From Falciphora oryzae (taxonomy: Eukaryota; Ascomycota; Sordariomycetes; Magnaporthales; Magnaporthaceae), in the NCBI GenBank assembly GCA_000733355.1, contig JNVV01000026.1, positions 66,245 through 130,244 on the forward strand: DNA of 64,000 bases, written 5' to 3'. The notes beneath the pieces were generated by a model. That model made no database searches, was not told the origin of the DNA, and saw nothing but the letters and a program-made list of their open reading frames with translations. Within the stretch, counting starts at the first letter, position 1; each line of letters begins with the position of its first letter. The translations under genes and the position numbers were made by a program. Below, piece after piece: positions 58,430 through 64,000 of this stretch.

Positions 58430-61370
58430 AGCCTAATTCCTATTCGTTTGCTTTATTATCTTCGTTCCCCCCTAAATAATATCCCCGGTCGCCCTTCCGA
58501 TTTTCGATAATTATATTAGCTACCCCCTTTTCGGCATTTACTAGCTTTTATTGGGAAAAAATATTAGCGGGCCGTACGATAATGCGGTTAAAAGCTTTTA
58601 GTTTGCTATTATGCATATATTTAATCCCGTTTGCGAATAATATCGAGGCGTCGAACTCGGAATCCTGCTTCGCCTGGTCGTATTTGCTGCCCCATTTATT
58701 ATTAACAAATAAATACGTATATTGCATAACGTTTTGCTTAGTAAACGCTACGGTATATTTAGCATTATTATATTAGCCAAACGCAAATTTTAATGCTTTG
58801 CGTATTACTGCTCCCAAAGGTCCAAAGGTAGCGCAGTTTTTAAACGTAGCCCAAATATCGTAGGTTGAGTTTTTGTTGTATTTAATGTCGAAAAAGAACG
58901 CTTTATTAAAGTGCTTAATGGCGAAATCGATAGCTTTAAATCCATTGCCAGCCGTAATGCAACAAATAAGGCTTAACCGAAGGATAGCTATACGGAATGG
59001 CTCGTTTATAACTTTTAAATGTATAAACCAAATTAGATATAGCATTTTTGGACCGTAGTTTTTAGCTTTGCACCTATAAAAAAAAAACAAAAAGGGGAAT
59101 ATATTATTAAAAAATACCGAAATCCTTTTGTTATATAATTTCGTTAATAATCCAAAGCAGCTGTATAGTTTGGAAGTACCGACTTTATAACCGGAAAGGG
59201 ATATTAACGGGATTATTCGTATTAGGGTTCCGTCTTACAATAGCAAATGCTAAAAACGTCTTTTTATTAACCCTGGTTTGGAAGGATTCGATATATTCCG
59301 GGGAAGCGGAAGCAAACGCTTTTTATACGGCGGATAGGATAAGTCCCTGCCTTTTGGGGAGTTTGCTATCCTTTTGGAATACGTTTATGTTTATGGCAAA
59401 AACGCGTGCACGGTAGCTATTTTGGAGGAATCGAAGCGCGTGGTAAAACTTTAGTTTAAAATTAAATATTTTTTAACCACGGCCGAAACTTAGGATATTA
59501 GCTTTAATTAAAGGATAAAACTTTTTCCAAACGTGGTGGATAAAATTAATTTGGACGTGGAAAAAGGCAGGGATTGGAAAGAGCTATTGCTTGCGGTTAA
59601 AAGGTGTAATACATTCGATATTGGCAAATTGGATATATCTAATAAAGGATGTTGTTTTTTGGTCGCTATGGAGTAGGATAAGGACGTTATTGTAGTTAAA
59701 TATGCCGGGTTTAAAATTTAAAATCCTTTGGAAAAGTTGTTTATAAACCCGAAAAACACCGCCAAGCTCGCCCTCGCTTTCCATAATGGCTGGGGTTTGG
59801 ATAATATAGGACTTTGGGGTGTTAATACGAAAAACGTTAGGGAATTGGCAAATAGGAAACCTATCGGTATGTGTGCTTTTAAAAAGGTAATGCAGCACTT
59901 TATGCCGGAAAAGGTATTGGGAGCATATCGGTTTCGCAATAGGAGGGGCTAACATATATGGGCTTCGGAGCTACTCCAATTTAAACGGCACTATAGCATG
60001 TCATTATAATTGGGTATAGCGGACGATATCGGGGCTCCCGATAGCGAGGCAGGTGGTGATATTTCGCATAACGTTTTTGCGGCCCTATTTAAAATTTTGG
60101 ACACGGTTTATAAAGTTGAAATTGTCGTAAACAAATGTTAAATTGGGGTTAAAAGTAATACGCTGGATATTTTTTTATAAAAAAAGGCATATTAATATAA
60201 AAAATAAAATCGGTTATTATTTAATTAGTAAACGTATTATAGCCCTATTAACTATAGAAATTATTTGGTTTTTAGTAACCCTATAGGAGGAGTTGACCCC
60301 GAACTTTAAAAGGACATTTATTACCCGTTGCGGAACGCTATTGTTTACTTAATAAATCCTAAGGACCCGCTTTAAATAGTTGCTTTTTTTAAACGCCCGC
60401 GCGTATGCTATAATACTTGCAATTATATAACGGGGGCTAAGGTTTGTGGCTATAGTTGTTACCGCTCCTCCAAATGTTGCTGCCCCTCCAGGTGTCGCTG
60501 CCCTTCCAAAGGTCGCTGCCACTTTAAGGGTCGCCGCCCCACCTAAGGTAACTATCCCTTTTGGGGTCGCCGCCCCTTTAAATATAGGTTTAGGGGTTCG
60601 ACGGTTGGGGCTATAGGAGTCCCAATCGGCTCGGGTATTAACTATAACAGTAATAAGCAATTGGTTAAATAAAGGCGCATGTTTTTAAAAGCGGAAATCG
60701 CATTGCAACAGTTGGTTTTATACCTAGGAAACGTCGCAAATGTTTTTAGCGGTGCAAAGGGCGTTTTTTTTATTAAATTGTGCCGGGTCGAAATTGTCGA
60801 ACGGGTTGAACGCGGCAAAGGCGTTAAACTTTCGGCGGATAAAAGCGTAGTACGTATTTGGAGGCGCGCTTTCGCCGTCGAACAGGATTTGGATGCTAGT
60901 TTCGGAAAAAGCATACTAAACGTCGGGGTTTTGCAAATAGGAGCGGAGTTAGGAAAGGCGAAGTCCATTGCGTTTGCTATCGGTGCGACGTTAACACGCC
61001 TATTGTTTGAAAAATTTGGGGAACGAAAATTGTGGCTTTAAATTGCGCTAAAACTGCAGCGTTTTTTATACCAGGTTATAGGTCGGGGAGTCGGGCTTTT
61101 TTAGGGGGTCGGAATCGTCGTTAGATGGATAGGAGTGGCGGGGCTTTTAGAGGGACGCGGGGGCCTTTAAACGGCGAATTGTTTGTAGGCGGGAATTCCG
61201 CGCCGCTAAAGGTAAATCGAAAGCAGCCGGCCGAGGCGTTAAATAGGGGAAAAGGTTCGAAGGCGTATTATTACCGTCGCTTTCGTCGTCGGAATTGGAG
61301 TCGGAATCGGAGTCGGCCGGTGGGAAAGGTGGGGATATTGCTAAAATCGTAAAATCCGATATAGGAAACG
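58430..61370 (-). pseudogene. DUF6589-type protein, RIP-inactivated
   Basis: Read leftward, the gene begins with an acidic serine/aspartate stretch (about 61330-61290). A central region follows with FVYDNFNFINRVQNFK (about 60136-60090), ITTCLAIGSPDI, then IMESEGELGGVFRVY (about 59790-59745), HSDQKTTSFIR (about 59675-59643) and FPIPAFFHVQINFI (about 59586-59545). The C-terminal part has NGFKAIDFAIKHFNKAF and YNKNSTYDIWATF (about 58950-58850). From memory these match the DUF6589 family, proteins of unknown function found in many copies in fungi. Conserved Asp, Asp and Glu residues would allow an RNase H-like nuclease fold, which is speculation. Several TAA/TAG stops are present. It and the helicase are the only genes of the element. 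Confidence 0.6.
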
Positions 61371-61720
61371 TGGCATTAAAAGCCGGTTGCGGCGGTTAAT
61401 CGGAAAAGAAAGCCGGTAATAAAAAAAGAGAAAAAGGAAACGATATAGCGATAACGCCCAAAATTTCGATTTTCGTAAGCGCAAATTTTAAATAAAAACC
61501 GGTAAATACGAATTGCGTAATGTGGTAAAGGAAAGGAAAATAGTAATTTTGGTAAATTAAAGGCTGGGTGGGATTTTAAAATCGCATGCCACTTTTCGCA
61601 CTATGCGACCTTAAACCAAATGGCGGCGAAGTTGTGTGGGGATTGTGATTGGCTGAATTAATGATGTGGCTGGATGTGGAGAAAAAGTGACTTGTGTAAC
61701 CTTCGCCCCTCATCTGGTCT

Positions 61721-61735
61721 GAGCCACTGAGACTA
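61721..61735 (-). repeat. Right terminal inverted repeat of the 6.2-kb element
   Basis: GAGCCACTGAGACTA, the exact inverse of the left end, followed by TGCAATAAC (61736-61744). Confidence 0.85.
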
Positions 61736-61784
61736 TGCAATAACATAAAAATACATACAAAAATGCACTGAAATCAATGGCAAT

Positions 61785-63380
61785 CTATGCTCTATCCTTT
61801 TCTAGATCCTCCAATATAGTGGCAGCCGATGCGGACTTAATCTTTTTGATCTTTTTTTTGTGTGATTCCGCTAGGGGTCCCCGGGCCTCCCTGACGGCCT
61901 CCCGGGCCTCCTGGATGCGCTCTATCTCGTAAAAGGCATCTTGAGCCGTCCTTTTGACTGTACGACGAGGGGCGGGCGTTAAGGAGATCACCTCTTGCCT
62001 CAAACGCTCGTTTTCCACCTTTAAAGCCTGCAATTGGTTGGCCTGTTGATCAACGGCTTTAGCAAACTTAACGAACAGCGTGCGGAAGTCCCGTTTGCAA
62101 GCGTTAATTTTGCCCTCAAAGCGCCTAGCCTGTTGCCTAAGTTGTTAGCCGCTGTTAGGGGTATACCAAATGCGTTTTTGGTTATTAAGCTCGACGTGAG
62201 GCTCAGGGGTAAGGGGCCGGGCCGGCTCGAGGTAAGGGTCGATCAGCCTTTCCGGCTCAGGGGCTTCAGGGTCACGCAAAGGCCAAATCCCGGCTTTGCG
62301 GAAGCCGGCGTATATATTGCAGACCGAGATAGCGTTAGAGGAGGCTGTAGCATACGCGGTAAGGAAGCGCTTCTTTTGTTTAGGGGCTGTTGTATTAAAA
62401 GCAGCCATAGGCCGGGTCTCCCGCCTATAGTTGGTCTTTAGGGCGCTGTATACGCCAACGTCGAGGGGCTGCGTTAAGTGGCTTGAATGGGAGGGCAAAT
62501 ATAAAATAATAACGCTGTTGCAGTGCGCCTCGTATATAAAGGGGACCGTGATATGGGTGGTGTGCTTGTTGAGAAGGAGGAGGCGTTTTTGGCCGTTAGG
62601 AGGCTTTGTTTCTGGCAGGAAGACCTCCTTAAGCCACCGTAAACTTATGCCTCCGTTGGACCAGCCTGTAGGGCTGTGGTCGTACTTCCAGGGCTGGATA
62701 AAATCAGGGAACTACTGGCTTTGGAGGGAAGACCCCGTAAAGACTACCACGGGCGTCAGGCGAGCCCATGAGGCCGAAACAGTCTCCAAGATTGTGACCC
62801 ATGTTGTGCAATCCGACTTTTTGACTTCCGCACGCCTCGTTAGGGTCGTCCCTAGCACTTTCCCTGCCTTTGTTTCCCCTTTTTGTAGGCCGGTTTCGTC
62901 CATATTGTAAAGGTTCGCCGTTAGGATATCGTTAGCGGCAACAACTTCACGGAGACGGACGTAAAATGCGTCGATTTCGTATTTGGTAGCTTTTTTGGCT
63001 CGGGCAGCCTCGAGGCCGTGGCTAACCTTAATGATAACCTCGGGATTCCGTAGTAAAAAGCCCTCGATCCAGTGCTTCCCAAGCCAGCCGGGCTCGTCGT
63101 CAGGAGGCAGCATCATCTCCCCGAACTCCCGCACCATTTGCTTCGTAGGAGCGCGCCCTGCTTATTCTTCCGTAAGGATCCAATCAGCAATAAAGCTTTC
63201 CTGCACGCTAGAGAGGCGCTAGGAGGGTTCTTTGGCTTCCTGCATGGTCAGGCCGCCATGGAGTCGTCGGCGGAGGGTTGTGCGGGGGACATTCCAACGG
63301 CGCGCCGCCTCCGCTTGGGACTCGCCGGATTCGACAAGCTTGATGGCCTCGGCCATTCGGAATTCGTCGTCGGACGTCAT
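61785..63380 (-). pseudogene. Fot1-like transposase of transposon 3, nearly full length
   Basis: ATG 63380 (MTSDDEFRM) starts about 530 codons that stay in one frame except for at least four stops, near 63220, 63160, 62710 and 62150; their contexts suggest former CAG/CAA/TGG codons. Seen in order: HTH (QAEAARRWNVPRTTLRRRL), CENP-B-like domain (LGKHWIEGFLLRNPEVI), first catalytic Asp in NLYNMDETGLQKG, then LLLLNKHTTH where relatives have DGH, so the second Asp is lost by a G-to-A change, then LPSHSSHLTQPLDVGVY. A basic coiled-coil-like C-terminus ends at 61785. It is the best preserved Fot1 transposase here but inactive. Confidence 0.88.
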
Positions 63381-63515
63381 GATGCAAAAAAACGCGTGCA
63401 AATGGTGTTATTTTCGTGGCAATTGGAGTTGTTTTGATGAAGTTGTGCATTGAGGGTGTCACGGCTGACGTGGCCAAAGAGGGGGGGTGGCCGAGGTTAG
63501 GTAAGCTAGTCTAGT

Positions 63516-64000
63516 TCAACCCTTACTGGTTTGATTAGCGGAGAGCGGGCGGGATCCGTATATTCCAGCAGTCCTTTCCCGTGCTGGTATTTACAAAGCT
63601 CCCGCCAGCCGCAGGTCCTGCGCTGCATGAAGACGTAAGATGCGCTCTTGAAGCTTCGTCTTCCCTCCAGTAAGATAATCCGGATGCGGCCAAGGCAGTG
63701 CAAATTGTCGTAGCTAGTACCTAGGTACCTAGGTACTATTAGCATTATCTAGCTTTCTGTAATCGCTGCGCCCAGACGACCTGAGATTCAGGGAACTACC
63801 TTAGGCAGCCGAAATTGGCTCGAGTTCGGGGAGTGCCTGAAGCGCACGCGACAGTCTACCCGCGGCAATGCCGATGCTATTCTAGAAATGCAAGGCCAGG
63901 GCAAAAGGACCAATCACCGGGTGCTTTCGTCGGCTGAAAAGGGCCGCTTCCCGAGGGATGTAGTGGGCGGCCGAGGAGGCGGCCGGACCGGCCCCTTCCT
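63516..64000. other. Unassigned right edge
   Basis: Composition returns to normal. No gene is recognisable; the minus-strand open frame near 63506-63745 resembles nothing I know. A tandem TACCTAGG repeat (63717-63737) is the only clear structure. Confidence 0.45.

Larger units (their letters stand above)
55581..61735. mobile_element. 6,155-bp element with 15-bp TIRs, 9-bp TSD, RecQ-like helicase and DUF6589-type genes
   Basis: The ends are perfect inverted repeats TAGTCTCAGTGGCTC (55581-55595 and 61721-61735). The 9-bp sequence TGCAATAAC occurs directly outside both (55572-55580 and 61736-61744), so this is a unit insertion into the noncoding DNA downstream of the transposon 3 transposase. 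Inside are two convergent decayed genes: a RecQ-like helicase (+) and a DUF6589-type protein (-). A subterminal CAAGTCACT word occurs near both ends in inverted orientation. A 9-bp duplication is usual for Mutator-like elements, but I see no MULE transposase. The coding parts carry TAA/TAG stops, consistent with RIP. Confidence 0.8.
55490..63513 (-). mobile_element. Fot1/pogo-like transposon 3, host of a 6.2-kb insertion
   Basis: Inverted repeats of about 40 bp begin CTAGACTAGCTTACC and contain CCTCGGCCACCCCCCC near the ends, at about 55487-55528 and 63474-63515. The left end has TA outside; the right has TT, so the target duplication is not perfect. The element's own DNA is the left end to 55580 plus 61736 to the right end, about 1.87 kb, normal for Fot1. 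The transposase reads leftward. Confidence 0.82.

Noticed and set aside
55581..61735. Helitron or Starship interpretation of the RecQ/DUF6589 unit
   Set aside because: Helitrons lack inverted ends and target duplications and need a Rep/Helicase protein. Starships carry a DUF3435 tyrosine recombinase and are much larger. Neither feature is seen.
1..64000. CRISPR arrays, rRNA or tRNA genes
   Set aside because: No regularly spaced repeats of CRISPR type and no rRNA or tRNA signature were noticed by eye. A covariance-model search was not possible, so a decayed tRNA could be missed.

Overview
The window is nuclear DNA of a filamentous ascomycete (Pezizomycotina, probably Sordariomycetes; an inference). 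The evidence is short GT-AG introns of 56-125 nt, Zn2Cys6 regulators, a fungal PKS-NRPS, Fot1/pogo, Ty3/Gypsy chromovirus and Tad-type LINE relics, and repeat copies that differ almost only by C-to-T and G-to-A changes with TAG/TAA stops, the mark of repeat-induced point mutation (RIP).

Layout. 1-2960 is a left block of degenerate Fot1/pogo transposons. 3540-22307 is an unmutated, GC-rich secondary-metabolite locus: a Zn2Cys6 regulator (+), a four-helix DUF1772-like membrane protein (+), a second small membrane protein (-), a 4,043-aa PKS-NRPS in seven exons (+, 8061-20720) and a second Zn2Cys6 regulator (-). 22308-24369 has no recognisable gene. 24375-63513 is a nested transposon block: Gypsy copy 1 with GAAAC target duplication; a LINE; a Fot1-like element (34173-44226) split by a solo LTR that is itself split by a LINE fragment and by Gypsy copy 2, which carries a further antisense solo LTR; an assembly gap; a 430-bp foldback MITE split by a second Gypsy family; an unassigned RIP-mutated tract; and a third Fot1-like element (55490-63513) that contains a 6,155-bp element with 15-bp inverted repeats and 9-bp target duplications. 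63514-64000 has no recognisable gene.

How the genes work together. The synthase has KS-AT-DH-cMT-(no usable ER)-KR-ACP-C-A-PCP-R order and should make a methylated polyene or reduced polyketide joined to one amino acid, released by the terminal reductase-type domain as an aldehyde (pyrrolinone route) or as a tetramate. The two regulators probably control it. The 122-aa membrane protein gene shares a divergent promoter with it. No trans-acting enoyl reductase, P450 or transporter is visible here, so the cluster is minimal, truncated or split.

The least familiar object is the 6.2-kb element at 55581-61735. It encodes a RecQ-like SF2 helicase (+) convergent with a DUF6589-type protein (-), both decayed by RIP, between clean terminal repeats and target duplications. 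I do not know of a described transposon family with this pairing.
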